Source of the DNA: an uncultured Methylocystaceae bacterium
GTDB lineage: Bacteria; Pseudomonadota; Alphaproteobacteria; Rhizobiales; Beijerinckiaceae
Direction: 5' to 3'
NCBI GenBank assembly: GCA_903870245.1
Contig: CAIQCB010000009.1
Span: forward strand, 22,334 to 86,333
DNA length: 64,000 nucleotides
This document shows positions 26,981-36,801 of the stretch, piece after piece. A program made the position numbers and the translations under genes. Position 1 is the stretch's first letter, and each line of letters begins with the position of its first letter. The notes beneath the pieces were generated by a model that ran no database searches, was not told the origin of the DNA, and saw only the letters and a list, made by a program, of their open reading frames with translations.

Positions 26981-28741
26981 ATGCTTATGAGGCTTAACGT
27001 CGGATCATCTGTGCTGAGTCCAGGAATTGAGACAATGGCGTGGCCCGACGCCAGAAGCACAGACTTTGTCGAGAGTTTCGGAGAGTTTCTGTTACAGGAA
27101 AAGGCGACGGACTCACTTGCCCTACAACGATCACAGCGGGCCGCGACTCAGAGCGGGGAGCGGTTCGACCATGTTTTGACAAAACTCGGCCTTGTTTCCG
27201 AGGCTGATCTCTGTGACCATTTGGGAAAGTTTCTCAATATTGCCAAAATAGACTCCAGCGAAACGCCACTTGAACCACTGCTGAGAGATGAGATACCTGA
27301 GAAATTTATCCATGCGAACCGCATGTTGCCCCTTTCGGTTGATGGTCAGCGTCTCAAACTTGCGATCGTTGATCCGCTGGATATGGAGCCAGTGAGAGCG
27401 CTTGCCTATTCGACGGGATATGAAATAGAGCTTAGGCTTCTTTTCCCTGCGCAATTCGAGAAATTATGGTCATCTCTATATGGCGAACGGCAATCAGGCT
27501 TCTCTTTTGTTGAGACTGACCAGCGCGCACAGAATGCGAGCGAATTTGATTTGCAACGCCTGCGCGATATCGCCAATGAAGCTCCAGTGGTACGTCGCGT
27601 TAACCAGATTATTGTTGAGGCGATTGAGGCGCGCGCTTCGGACATTCATATAGAACCCTCACTCGAAGCAGTGCATGTCCGTCACAGGATAGATGGAGCG
27701 CTTCGTAGTGTTCAATCAATGCCTCCGGGGTTGAAGGCCGCTATAGCCTCACGCATCAAGATCATGGCTCGTCTGGACATCGCCGAGCGCCGTCTGCCTC
27801 AGGACGGGCGTATCAAACTCGCCATTCGTGGAGTCGATATTGATTTTCGTGTTTCAACTTTACCTACCGCTCATGGTGAGAGCATTGTCTTGCGTATTCT
27901 TGATCGCAGCCAGATTGCACTCGATTTCGATAAACTCGGTTTTGAACAAGTAACAACCTCCGAGTTCCGTCATGTGATGCGTAATCCAAACGGAATCGTG
28001 CTGGTCACGGGCCCAACCGGCAGTGGAAAGACAACCACACTATACACGGCCCTAAAGGAATTAACGACTCCAGACGTTAAGGTGTTCACAGTTGAGGACC
28101 CTATAGAATATCAGCTTACCGGCGTTAATCAGGTACAGGTGCAACCAGCGATCGGGCTGGATTTTCCGAATACCCTTCGCGCTATACTCCGGCAGGACCC
28201 GGATATTATCATGATTGGCGAAATCAGGGACTCAGAAACGGCGCGTATTGCTATTCAGTCATCATTGACCGGCCATCTCGTTTTCTCAACTCTTCACACC
28301 AATAGCGCCGCAAGTTCTATAACCCGGCTCATTGACATGGGAGTTGAAAATTATCTTATCGCATCCTCGGTAAAAGCCGTGCTGGCGCAACGTCTGGTGC
28401 GACGGCTCTGTACGTTTTGCGCCATTCCGATGGATAACCGAACAGTTGTTCGCGCACAGTTTTCAGGCGAGCCTTTCGCAACTCCGGATGATCGTCTGTC
28501 TTCTCCATCTGGCTGCTCGCATTGCAACAATACCGGCTATTCAGGACGCTCCACTATCGCAGAATTGTTAATCATGAATAAGCGCATCCAAAGGCTTGTT
28601 TGTGAAAGTGCGTCAGATGACCAACTCGAGGCTGCTGCGCGCGACAGTGGGATGACGACAATGTATCAATGCGGCATGGCCAAAGCATGGCGAGGCGAGA
28701 CCACTATAGAAGAAGTCGCGCGCGTGACGCGCATGGATTGA
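26981..28741 (+). CDS. gspE: Type II secretion ATPase GspE
   Basis: Cytoplasmic hexameric ATPase powering the pseudopilus. 586 residues from ATG 26981; ATG 26987 has better spacing to AAGG. The N-terminal GspE/PilB domain is followed by Walker A GPTGSGKTTT (K350), the Asp box (EAIEARASDIHIE), Walker B DIIMIGEIRDSETA and the His box (HLVFSTLHTN). The four-cysteine zinc element is present (CTFC ... CSHC). gspF follows 4 bp after its stop. Confidence 0.95.
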   Translation: MLMRLNVGSSVLSPGIETMAWPDARSTDFVESFGEFLLQEKATDSLALQRSQRAATQSGERFDHVLTKLGLVSEADLCDHLGKFLNIAKIDSSETPLEPLLRDEIPEKFIHANRMLPLSVDGQRLKLAIVDPLDMEPVRALAYSTGYEIELRLLFPAQFEKLWSSLYGERQSGFSFVETDQRAQNASEFDLQRLRDIANEAPVVRRVNQIIVEAIEARASDIHIEPSLEAVHVRHRIDGALRSVQSMPPGLKAAIASRIKIMARLDIAERRLPQDGRIKLAIRGVDIDFRVSTLPTAHGESIVLRILDRSQIALDFDKLGFEQVTTSEFRHVMRNPNGIVLVTGPTGSGKTTTLYTALKELTTPDVKVFTVEDPIEYQLTGVNQVQVQPAIGLDFPNTLRAILRQDPDIIMIGEIRDSETARIAIQSSLTGHLVFSTLHTNSAASSITRLIDMGVENYLIASSVKAVLAQRLVRRLCTFCAIPMDNRTVVRAQFSGEPFATPDDRLSSPSGCSHCNNTGYSGRSTIAELLIMNKRIQRLVCESASDDQLEAAARDSGMTTMYQCGMAKAWRGETTIEEVARVTRMD

Positions 28742-28745
28742 GTCG

Positions 28746-29954
28746 ATGCCAAAATTTAAATATCGAGCTTACAGCGACGCAGGTGATCTTCTTGAGGGAG
28801 AAATAGAAGCGCGTAGCAGCAACGAAGCTGAGGATAGCCTCCTCAAGCGTGGACTAACGCCTTTTCAGACGACCGAGGTGAAATCCGGGGCAAACCCCTT
28901 TCTTCTAGGCAAGCGCAGGGTTTCTGCAACACAGATCGCTGGTTTTACTCGCGAATTAGCCGCGCTGGAACTGGCTGATATTCCTCTGGACCAGAGTCTG
29001 CGAATCCTTGCTACGCAGAGCTCTGCACCCGCTCTGCTTGAATTGGTGCAAGACATTCTTGGGCGTGTCGTTGACGGGGAGTCTTTGTCTGACGCTCTTT
29101 CCCGGCGTCAGGAAATCTTTGGCTCAGAATATATCAATATGGTCCGAGAAGGTGAGACGGTCGGTCGTGTCGGGATAGCTTTATCAAATCTTGCGGACAT
29201 GCTGGAGAGAAGACTCGAAATACGCGCCAAGGTTCAAAGCGCGCTCATCTATCCAATAATCCTAATTGTTCTCGCGATTGTTTCGACTGGCGTGGTATTA
29301 GGAACGCTTCTTCCCAGTATAGCACCAATCTTCGCAGATAATGGCAAAGAAATGCCGGGAGGCCTCCAGCTCATGCTGGATTTAGAGGATAATGCCGGGG
29401 TTATTGGATTTTTACTTGCAATACTTTGCCTTGCAGCCTTGTTTGCTTACATCATGGCTCGTTCACGTCCCGCATGGCAGGTAGCCTTCGCCCGTTTCGT
29501 TCTGAAAATTCCTGTTGCTGGAGGAATGGCGGCGCAATTTGCTACAGCGCGCTTTTCGCGTACTCTTGGTTCTATGCTGAAAGCCGGCGTCCCGCTTTTG
29601 CAAGCTCTCGAAAGTGCACGTGCTGGTGTGTCCAATGCTTTTTTTCATCAGGCGTTCGCGCAGGTTGTAGAGGCAGTGCGGAGCGGTTCCAATCTCAGCA
29701 ATGCTCTTGCTCTCGTTCCATTCATGCCGCCGATCGCGATGCAGATGATCGCCATCGGCGAGGAGACGGCCCAATTGGGCGATATGCTGCTCCGGGTCGC
29801 TGGCATGTTCGAACGTCAGACCCAGCGATCTATCGAACGCGCCATGGGACTGCTGACGCCCGTTCTTACCATTTTGATTTCTGTCGTCGTCGGAGGACTG
29901 ATAATGACGGTAATGGACGCCGTGCTCAGCATCAATGATATTGCAGCGCAATGA
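28746..29954 (+). CDS. gspF: Type II secretion inner-membrane platform protein GspF
   Basis: 402 residues. An N-terminal segment (FKYRAYSDAGDLLEGEIEA) is followed by two copies of the GspF domain, each ending in membrane helices (ALIYPIILIVLAIVSTGVVLG and LLTPVLTILISVVVGGLI). The motif ARFSRTLGSMLKAGVPLLQAL is family-typical. It overlaps gspH by ATGA. Confidence 0.95.
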   Translation: MPKFKYRAYSDAGDLLEGEIEARSSNEAEDSLLKRGLTPFQTTEVKSGANPFLLGKRRVSATQIAGFTRELAALELADIPLDQSLRILATQSSAPALLELVQDILGRVVDGESLSDALSRRQEIFGSEYINMVREGETVGRVGIALSNLADMLERRLEIRAKVQSALIYPIILIVLAIVSTGVVLGTLLPSIAPIFADNGKEMPGGLQLMLDLEDNAGVIGFLLAILCLAALFAYIMARSRPAWQVAFARFVLKIPVAGGMAAQFATARFSRTLGSMLKAGVPLLQALESARAGVSNAFFHQAFAQVVEAVRSGSNLSNALALVPFMPPIAMQMIAIGEETAQLGDMLLRVAGMFERQTQRSIERAMGLLTPVLTILISVVVGGLIMTVMDAVLSINDIAAQ

Positions 29955-30412
29955 GACGTTTCTCCAGACTTCATCAGCCTCGCGCTGGCTTTACATTGCT
30001 GGAAACTCTTGTCGTTCTTTCGCTTATTGGTCTTCTTGCCGGGATGGCTTCTCCATTATTGCATTCCCCCGCAGAACGTTTGAGACTCGAGAGCGCGACC
30101 CGTTCCTTTTGTGCCGTGCTTAGAGCCTCGCGTGCTCGTTCTATAGCGAACAATCAAGAGACGATTGTCGTTATCGACGTTGTCAATAAAACCTATGCAT
30201 CGCCCGTGATCAATAACGGCAGATTTCCCTCTGACGCATCGATCCAAATCGAAGTGGCGAATACCCGGTATCTTGGCGAGAATCTCGGAACGATTGTATT
30301 CTTTCCTGACGGCGCCTCGACTGGGGGCAATATTACTTTGAAGCTTTCCAAAACAAATGCCAGAATCAGCGTAAACTGGCTTACTGGCGGGGCGAAATGC
30401 GTGTTCGGCTAA
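29951..30412 (+). CDS. gspH: Minor pseudopilin GspH
   Basis: 153 residues. The prepilin site is RAG^FTLLE with cleavage after G13 and Glu at mature position 5, followed by the hydrophobic helix TLVVLSLIGLLAGMASPLL. The globular domain has the GspH/FimT pattern (RSIANNQETIVVIDVVNKTY). It overlaps gspF by 4 bp and gspI by 16 bp. Confidence 0.85.
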   Translation: MRRFSRLHQPRAGFTLLETLVVLSLIGLLAGMASPLLHSPAERLRLESATRSFCAVLRASRARSIANNQETIVVIDVVNKTYASPVINNGRFPSDASIQIEVANTRYLGENLGTIVFFPDGASTGGNITLKLSKTNARISVNWLTGGAKCVFG

Positions 30413-30807
30413 AATGGCGTAAGGGGTTTACGCTGATTGAGGCTTTGGGCGCTTTTGCCATTCTTGCGATTACATTAGGGCAGCTCTTAAATGGCGTGAG
30501 CGGAGGCGTCAGAAATGAGGCTCGCGCAGATTTTCTCCTACGTGCATCCCGGGAAGGTGCATCACAAATTGATGCGCTTGGCGTCGATGGAACGGTTCAA
30601 TCTGGCGAGACAAGCGGCAAATATCCAGACGGTCTCAATTGGATTCTTACGGTCAGCCCGGGACCGGTTGTCCCAATTGTTGGCGGAGGACAGACAATAT
30701 CGAGTTTCCATGTGAAACTTATTATTATGAAGCCATCGGGTTATGGTGAGCGTTTCACGCTTTCTACAGTGAAGTTAAAAGTCGATCAAACCAGGTTTAC
30801 ACCATGA
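30397..30807 (+). CDS. gspI: Minor pseudopilin GspI
   Basis: 136 residues. Short basic leader, prepilin site RKG^FTLIE (cleavage after G10) and a helix ending in LGQLLNGVSGG. Small beta-rich domain (LNWILTVSPGPVVPIVGG). Position between gspH and gspJ and size fit GspI, which helps initiate the pseudopilus tip with GspJ and GspK. Confidence 0.8.
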   Translation: MRVRLKWRKGFTLIEALGAFAILAITLGQLLNGVSGGVRNEARADFLLRASREGASQIDALGVDGTVQSGETSGKYPDGLNWILTVSPGPVVPIVGGGQTISSFHVKLIIMKPSGYGERFTLSTVKLKVDQTRFTP

Positions 30808-31448
30808 AATTTCGTCATGCTGACGGGTTCACGCTGATTGAGCTCTTGTTGGCGGTGACCCTCCTGTCTTTGATTACTGCGTCAATCATGGGTGGCGTTC
30901 ATCTTGGCCGGCGTAGTTGGGAAACGAGTCGTGTCAGCGAGTCCTTGGATGAGCTCGAGACCGCTGTTCATGCCATTAGGGATCTTCTGGGGCGAAGTTT
31001 TATCATTACCCCTGATCAGACGACGCCTGGTTTGAAGGAAAAGCCCTTAACGTTTATGGGCGCTCCTAATGGCTGTCGTTTTGTTGTCCTAAGCGAGGGT
31101 GGCGCGCAATGGGGCGGGCTCATCATAACTGAAGTTGGAGTCGAGAATGGCCCTGATGGCGCAGCGCTCCTCGTTTGGACAAAGCCCTATCGTCCGCAAT
31201 CAGGTCTAATGATAGATCGTGCAGATATGCAGAAAACAATTCTCGCTGAGGGACTAGTTTCAATCCGGTTTGATTATTTCGGAGCTGTAGAGCCTGTGCC
31301 TGGTCAAGAAAGGATATCGCAGCCCGTATGGATCGGAAATTGGCGTAGCGTCACCAGTCTTCCATCATTGGTTTCTGTAACAATCGTTTTGCGGCGACTT
31401 GGACGCGATGTTAGAGCTAACGCGGTCATGGCTTTACGCCAGCAATAA
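30804..31448 (+). CDS. gspJ: Minor pseudopilin GspJ
   Basis: 214 residues with prepilin site ADG^FTLIE (cleavage after G8) and helix LLLAVTLLSLITASIMGGV. The large globular domain (HAIRDLLGRSFIITPDQTTP ... FVVLSEGGAQWGGLII) fits GspJ. The start overlaps the gspI stop by ATGA. It is the last gene of the plus-strand gspEFHIJ unit. Confidence 0.85.
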   Translation: MKFRHADGFTLIELLLAVTLLSLITASIMGGVHLGRRSWETSRVSESLDELETAVHAIRDLLGRSFIITPDQTTPGLKEKPLTFMGAPNGCRFVVLSEGGAQWGGLIITEVGVENGPDGAALLVWTKPYRPQSGLMIDRADMQKTILAEGLVSIRFDYFGAVEPVPGQERISQPVWIGNWRSVTSLPSLVSVTIVLRRLGRDVRANAVMALRQQ

Positions 31449-31608
31449 AAATATAGTTCTGATTTTTCAGGATTTTGTCAATTTATACAAGCTCCTGAGC
31501 GCAAGTTCGGCACCGCGTCGAGAGCGACGCCCGACCCAGGGGTAAGATTTCAATCATACGGTGTGATGTCTTGCGCGTCTGCAGCATCATATATCAGTTA
31601 CGCTATCA

Positions 31609-32253
31609 TCAGCCGAATTGAAGCGGACCCAAAACATATGACAGCCAGAGTCCCAGCGCCAGATGTGGTCCGAATGGCATAGGTTGCCGCAGATCGGTAT
31701 GTTCGCCGACGCGTAGCGCGATAACCGTCCATATCAGCGCTGACAGCGTCGCATAGATAAGGCAACTCGGAAGGCCTGCGAATCCTAGCCACAGACCTGC
31801 GACAGCATAGAGCCTTGCGTCTCCCGATCCGACGCCGGCCTGCCCGCGCGCCGCTTCAAAGGCACAGGCGATCAGGCGCAAAGAAGAATACGCGATAGCC
31901 CCAGCTGCGAGCCGGAGTATTGCTTCCCTAAGATCAAGATTGTTCCAGGAGAGCGGCGCAATGACGCAAAGGAAGATCAGTGGGCCGTCAGGAATGATGA
32001 AATAGCGGATATCGAACAGTGAAATCACGCAAAGGCCGATGAAGAGTCCAATTCCTGAAGCGATTACCAGGGCTGGCGACGCTCTCTGGTCCATGAGCAT
32101 GAACAGAGCCAGGAAGGCGATCCATACTGTTGGAGACAGCGCCCTGGATCCTCTTTGGAACAGGATCGCGTCGGCCCCAAGATGTGCGAGCGTACGCCAT
32201 CTGCGGCGGCAGGAAGGCCTCAATAATCTCATCCGGATTAACTGCTGGAGCAT
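31609..32253 (-). CDS. gspO: Type IV prepilin peptidase, short A24 form (GspO-like)
   Basis: Aspartic membrane protease that processes the pseudopilins. 214 residues from ATG 32253; an upstream TTG gives 12 more. The two catalytic aspartates are visible in LFDIRYFIIPDG and in GVGSGDARLYAVAGLW. Six or so helices follow the A24 plan. The N-terminal methyltransferase domain with its CxxC pairs, usual in GspO/PilD, is missing, so the protein resembles CpaA/TadV. It lies alone on the minus strand between gspJ and gspD. Confidence 0.85.
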   Translation of the reverse strand: MLQQLIRMRLLRPSCRRRWRTLAHLGADAILFQRGSRALSPTVWIAFLALFMLMDQRASPALVIASGIGLFIGLCVISLFDIRYFIIPDGPLIFLCVIAPLSWNNLDLREAILRLAAGAIAYSSLRLIACAFEAARGQAGVGSGDARLYAVAGLWLGFAGLPSCLIYATLSALIWTVIALRVGEHTDLRQPMPFGPHLALGLWLSYVLGPLQFG

Positions 32254-32409
32254 TAAAGATGAGCCCTTACTGTAGCTTGGCTGTTTCAAACTGCTACATA
32301 ATGATGGAAAAACAGAGTTCTGATTATAAATCGTGGCAAAAAACCACTAGATATGTTAGTTGTCTTTTTGTAGCCAGAGTTCACGGTTGGCCTAGCTGGG
32401 TTTGTAGTA

Positions 32410-34794
32410 TTGCGTATCGCCCATTTATTCAGTGCGCTGGCTTTTGCGGTTCTTGCGCTTGCGGCCTGTAACTCGTCCGTTTCGGGCGGGCCTCCCGTCG
32501 CCGAGTGGAATGTCGAGCCTGTCAGCCGCGGTTATCGCTCAGGGGCTCAAATCGGCGACAATGGATCGAAGGGTCTTCTCGGGCGCAGAGGATCTGGCGC
32601 CAAGGCGATAGTGTCCACTGGCACCGGTAAAATGATCGGACCGGGTCGATCGCGACCGGCGCAGGAGCCCGTCGGCGAGGATGGTGTGACCCTTAATCTG
32701 GTCGGTCTACCAATTGCGCAAGCGGCCAAAATCGTAATCGGCGACATCATGGGCGCTGATTTCGTTGTCGATCCCAAACTTGATGGCAAGGTGACGGTCC
32801 ATACCGCCAATCCGGTCAGCAAGAAGACTGCGCTTGATCTTTTTCAATCGGCTTTGAAGGTCTCTGGCGCCTCCGTTGTTAAAGCCGGGGACATATTCAA
32901 AATCGTTCCCAACGATCAGGCGTTAGTGTCCGGGGAGATCATTTCCGGCGACTCCCTGCCGCCGGATGCGACACCCCTGGGCGAGACCGCGCGGGTGGTT
33001 TCCTTGCGATATGTGTCTGCGTCCGAGATGAAACGCGTGCTCGAACCCATTGCCGAGCGAGGCAGCGTCGTCCGCGCCGACGACGCGCGCAATACGCTTA
33101 CCATCAATGGCACGGCTTCCAATCTTTCCACGCTGATGGACGCCATCAGCATGTTCGACGTCGACACCATGAGAGGCATGTCTTTCGCGCTTGTGCCGGT
33201 ACGAAGCGGCGACGCCGATGTGATCGCCGATGACCTGAAAAATATCTTCGGGTCGGAAAAGGAAGGCCCGATGGGCGGCATGATCCGTTTTGTTGGCAAC
33301 AAGCGTCTTGCCTCAATCCTGGTGATTTCACCGCAGCCGCAGTATATCGGACGCGCCCGGGCATGGATCGAGAAGCTCGATGCCCGCGCCGAAAACAATG
33401 AAAAACAATTTTTTACATACCGCGTTCAGAACAGGCCGGCGCGGGAGCTGATGTCTGTGCTCGCTTCAATCTTTGGGGCCAATAAAGGTGCTTCGGGAGC
33501 GGGCGTATCACCCCGCTTCGGTCAATCCTCCTTGTCATCGTCAGGCGGTATGAACGGTTCAGCGACGCCGCCGATCGGCGGAATATCAACATCGGCAGGA
33601 GGAGGGCCGGGCGGCCTGGGTGCTGGCGGCGGCGGCGCTCCCGGATCCGCATCGGCTTCCGGCGGAGGGTTTGGCTCCGCTCTTGGAGGCTCAACGGGCA
33701 CGCCGAGCGGCATTTCCGGATTCAGCGTCCCGGGCGGGCCGTCGGGTGGTCCGGAACTCGATCAAACGCCGTCTGTAAGTCTCGATAACGATCGCTACAA
33801 AATTGGAGTCGACGACGCCAAAAACGCCCTTATTGTTATGTCAACGCCAGAGGATTACCGACGGGTTCGGCAGGTCATCGAGTCTCTCGACGTTTTGCCC
33901 AATCAGATCTACCTCGAAGCCACAATCGCCGAAGTTCGCCTGAACGACGCTTTGAGATTTGGCGTGAGGTTCTTCTTGCAAAAGAACGCCAGCATCGTCG
34001 CCGGCAGTAGCGGTCTGGCCAATCAACCCGCTGTCAATGATTTACTTGGGAACAACCTTCTGGGCGCCCCGGTCGGCGCATTATTTCCGGGATTTGCCTA
34101 TGCCTATCGCGCCCTTAACCAGCAGGCGACCATTAACGCGCTCAACGCAATTTCCGAAGTAAATATCATTTCAACGCCGTCCTTGACCGTCCTCGACAAT
34201 CGCGAAGCTCTGTTGCAGGTCGGCGACCAGATCCCGGTGCAGACCCTGACCAGCGTTTCGGCGATCGGGAACACCTTCAATTCAGTCAATTACACCAACA
34301 CCGGCGTCATCCTTAAGTTGACTCCGCACATCAGCGAGAGTGGACGCGTGATGCTGGAGATCGAGCAGGAGGTGTCCAATGTCGATCCTGCTACGCCTGT
34401 GGGCAGCACGACGCCCACCATCCAGCAGCGGCGCGTGAAGACTCAGGTCGTTGTCAATGATAGCGAGTCGCTGATGCTTGGCGGTATGGTAAAGGATCAG
34501 ACCGGCCGAAGCGCTGCGCAGGTGCCTGTGGTCGGCGATATCCCGATCTTTGGAACCGCCTTCAAGGACAAGAATGATGCAATCGACAAGCAGGAACTGA
34601 TCATCATGATCACGCCGCATGTGGTTCGCTCTTTGAGCGAAGGTCGTGAAATTACTGAAGAATATAAAAGAAAATTGCTCAATATTTCTTCGCGGGCCAT
34701 CGGTCGACAACATGATATCGAACAATCGGCGCGGCGAACGATACTTGACCCATGGTCGAAAAGTCCATGGCGCGCAGATAAGGAAACGCGATAG
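32410..34794 (+). CDS. gspD: Type II secretion outer-membrane secretin GspD
   Basis: 794 residues from a TTG start; an in-frame stop just upstream leaves no other good option. The signal peptide ends in a lipobox (LALAAC, C20), so the secretin itself is a lipoprotein. N0-N3 domains come first (LVGLPIAQAAKIVIGDIMG ... VVSLRYVSASEMKRVLEPI), then a Gly/Ser-rich insertion at about residues 370-450, then the secretin core (NIISTPSLTVLDNREALLQV, VGDIPIFGTAFKDK). No separate pilotin gene is seen. Confidence 0.93.
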   Translation: MRIAHLFSALAFAVLALAACNSSVSGGPPVAEWNVEPVSRGYRSGAQIGDNGSKGLLGRRGSGAKAIVSTGTGKMIGPGRSRPAQEPVGEDGVTLNLVGLPIAQAAKIVIGDIMGADFVVDPKLDGKVTVHTANPVSKKTALDLFQSALKVSGASVVKAGDIFKIVPNDQALVSGEIISGDSLPPDATPLGETARVVSLRYVSASEMKRVLEPIAERGSVVRADDARNTLTINGTASNLSTLMDAISMFDVDTMRGMSFALVPVRSGDADVIADDLKNIFGSEKEGPMGGMIRFVGNKRLASILVISPQPQYIGRARAWIEKLDARAENNEKQFFTYRVQNRPARELMSVLASIFGANKGASGAGVSPRFGQSSLSSSGGMNGSATPPIGGISTSAGGGPGGLGAGGGGAPGSASASGGGFGSALGGSTGTPSGISGFSVPGGPSGGPELDQTPSVSLDNDRYKIGVDDAKNALIVMSTPEDYRRVRQVIESLDVLPNQIYLEATIAEVRLNDALRFGVRFFLQKNASIVAGSSGLANQPAVNDLLGNNLLGAPVGALFPGFAYAYRALNQQATINALNAISEVNIISTPSLTVLDNREALLQVGDQIPVQTLTSVSAIGNTFNSVNYTNTGVILKLTPHISESGRVMLEIEQEVSNVDPATPVGSTTPTIQQRRVKTQVVVNDSESLMLGGMVKDQTGRSAAQVPVVGDIPIFGTAFKDKNDAIDKQELIIMITPHVVRSLSEGREITEEYKRKLLNISSRAIGRQHDIEQSARRTILDPWSKSPWRADKETR

Positions 34795-34806
34795 GCGCGC
34801 AGCTTA

Positions 34807-35778
34807 TCAACAATCCGGTTCTCCCTTTACGCCCATCATTCTGAGTCTGCGCATCTCCTCCAGATGAACAGGCTCGCTACGACGCCATTCCCTGAATGCA
34901 AAGGGCTTGCCATTCGCCGGCCGCAAATTCAGCAGAGCGTCGCGTCCCGATGTCTGTCCGCCGGGCAACAAGGCTTCGGCATGGATCAGAAGAGTGGATC
35001 GATCGCTCATCTGGTTAAGGCCTGCCGGGAAACGGGGATCTTTTCGGTTTAGCGTGTTTGGAAAGGGCTCCGCCGTCAAATGGCGAATAATCTCCGCCGG
35101 ATAGCCAGCGAGCGCCGCAAACAGAGCGGGTGGGGCAGCCCGCGCGTCGACGCCAGGGCTACGAGAATTGACCGTGACGAAACGCATTAGAAGTCGATAA
35201 AGTTCTGGATCGACGCCATCGACTTGGTCGAGTTCCGTTATTGTCTCGAACAACGCCTGTTTGAGAGGAACAGGCTTTTTCTGCCTTGTCGACTCGAGCG
35301 CTATCCTCCCAGAACCTGTGGCGGACGGCGAGGCGCGGAAAGCCATTATTGAGCCAGATACCTCCTGCGCCTTCTTGTCGGAGACGCCAAGTCCGAGAAG
35401 AAGCGAACGAAGCGTCTCCGGAGATGAAGCATTAAGATCAATCTTGCCGCCTTCATCCTCTATGCTCACAGTGACGATGGCGCCGTCAAATATACAGAAT
35501 TGCGGTGCGCCATCGTAGGCGACGTCATTATCGGGATTTTCAACGGCGCTTTGCTTGCTGACGAGAGCCAGCGTCTTGAGGTTGATAGCAGCCTCTGCGA
35601 CATAGCCAGCCGCGACGGCATTGGCGATATTGTTAGCCGCCTGCAAACGTTGTCGCCCGGATGTCATGAATGCAACGACCATAGTGGCGATAAGGCCAAT
35701 GCCCCATACCACGACGAGAAGCGCGAACCCTGAATTCCGTTTATGGCGGAGACGATGCCTGCCTTTGCAGACGGTCAC
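34807..35778 (-). CDS. gspK: Minor pseudopilin GspK
   Basis: 323 residues, the large tip pseudopilin. The N-terminus NSG^FALLVVVWGIGLIATMVVAF has the prepilin glycine but no Glu at position 5, as is usual for GspK. A SAM-like helical domain lies in the middle (ETLRSLLLGLGVSDKKAQEVSG). It is coupled to gspG by a 4-bp overlap and converges on gspD. Its AT/GC profile matches gspD rather than the AT-richer gspHIJ. Confidence 0.88.
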   Translation of the reverse strand: MTVCKGRHRLRHKRNSGFALLVVVWGIGLIATMVVAFMTSGRQRLQAANNIANAVAAGYVAEAAINLKTLALVSKQSAVENPDNDVAYDGAPQFCIFDGAIVTVSIEDEGGKIDLNASSPETLRSLLLGLGVSDKKAQEVSGSIMAFRASPSATGSGRIALESTRQKKPVPLKQALFETITELDQVDGVDPELYRLLMRFVTVNSRSPGVDARAAPPALFAALAGYPAEIIRHLTAEPFPNTLNRKDPRFPAGLNQMSDRSTLLIHAEALLPGGQTSGRDALLNLRPANGKPFAFREWRRSEPVHLEEMRRLRMMGVKGEPDC

Positions 35779-36239
35779 CTCGCCTGGGAGCCGCGCGTGA
35801 GGCCGCCTGCGCGACCATCAGGTCCGTTCGATGCGACATCATAGGGACCGCCGTTTTGTCCGGGCGAGCGATAGCTGTAGGGATGCCCCCAGGGATCCTT
35901 CGGAACCCCTGTCGATTTCAGATAGGGCCCATTCCAGGACGAAACCCCGGACGGACGCTGTATGAGTGCGACAAGACCTTCTTCGGTTGAAGGATAGCGA
36001 CCGGCGTCAAGGTAAAACAGATCGAGCGCGCTGGCCAGATTTTGCATTTGTATTTCGGCGGTTTTGACTTTCGAATCTGAAAGATAGTTCAAAACGCGCG
36101 GACCGACGAGACCAACAATCGATCCGATGATCGCGAGCACGACAAGCATTTCGACAAGGGTGAAGCCGGCGCGTCGGCTATAGGTTCTTCTGCGGCGCGA
36201 GAATAACGATCCGGCGAGCGCGATAGTCTGACTGGTCAT
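35775..36239 (-). CDS. gspG: Major pseudopilin GspG
   Basis: 154 residues with prepilin site RRAG^FTLVE (cleavage after G25, Glu at mature position 5) and helix MLVVLAIIGSIVGLVGPRV. The C-terminal family signature is present (YPSTEEGLVALIQRP, LKSTGVPKDPWGHPYSYRSPGQ, YDVASNGPDGRAGG). The leader is longer than usual, about 25 residues. It is first gene of the gspG-gspK unit. Confidence 0.95.
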   Translation of the reverse strand: MTSQTIALAGSLFSRRRRTYSRRAGFTLVEMLVVLAIIGSIVGLVGPRVLNYLSDSKVKTAEIQMQNLASALDLFYLDAGRYPSTEEGLVALIQRPSGVSSWNGPYLKSTGVPKDPWGHPYSYRSPGQNGGPYDVASNGPDGRAGGLTRGSQAR

Positions 36240-36262
36240 TTTATTTTTCCTGTAATCAGCGC

Positions 36263-36622
36263 CTAGAGTTCAACATATATGTCGCATCCGTAGATTGACA
36301 TGGGATTTCCTTCTGCGTCCTCGATCTTGTTCCAGCATTTTCCGACACCGGAAATCATGCGGTAGATGAAGACGCCTTCCGCTTCGGTTACGCGCTTTTC
36401 AGGAACCCGCTGGCGGCCCAGATAATTGAAATAGGCCGTAGCGATATCGTCGCCGCAACGGTACATTGTTCCGCGATCGAGCAGAAAGACGTTGCTGCGA
36501 TCCTTCGCATGGCTGATGCAATAAGAGTAGTGGGTAAGCCCTTCGGGCTTGACGCTGATTTGCGCCGTGGCCGAGCCTGATGCGAGAAAGAACCCAAGCA
36601 GGAAAGAGAAAAAATAAGCCAT
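36263..36622 (-). CDS. Small exported protein of unknown function
   Basis: 119 residues. The ATG at 36622 follows GAGGGTTGA. A signal peptide (FFSFLLGFFLASGSATA) precedes a compact domain with four cysteines (YSYC, YRC, GKC, YGC), suggesting two disulfides. No family recognised. It lies 23 bp upstream of gspG on the same strand, so it may be cotranscribed with gspG-gspK and could be a secretion accessory or substrate. That is inference only. Confidence 0.65.
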   Translation of the reverse strand: MAYFFSFLLGFFLASGSATAQISVKPEGLTHYSYCISHAKDRSNVFLLDRGTMYRCGDDIATAYFNYLGRQRVPEKRVTEAEGVFIYRMISGVGKCWNKIEDAEGNPMSIYGCDIYVEL

Positions 36623-36801
36623 TCAACCCTCAAAGAGCGCCGATCAGCGCGCGTTTGTTATGATGTTTTTCACCAGATTATGCAATACTGGCCAATCCAG
36701 ATGAACTCATCATCGAGTAATATTTCAGTAATATCAGGTTAATTTGATCAAGCCTGTATCTTAAACAAAATCTAATACAAAAAGAAATGTTTTACTATGG
36801 T

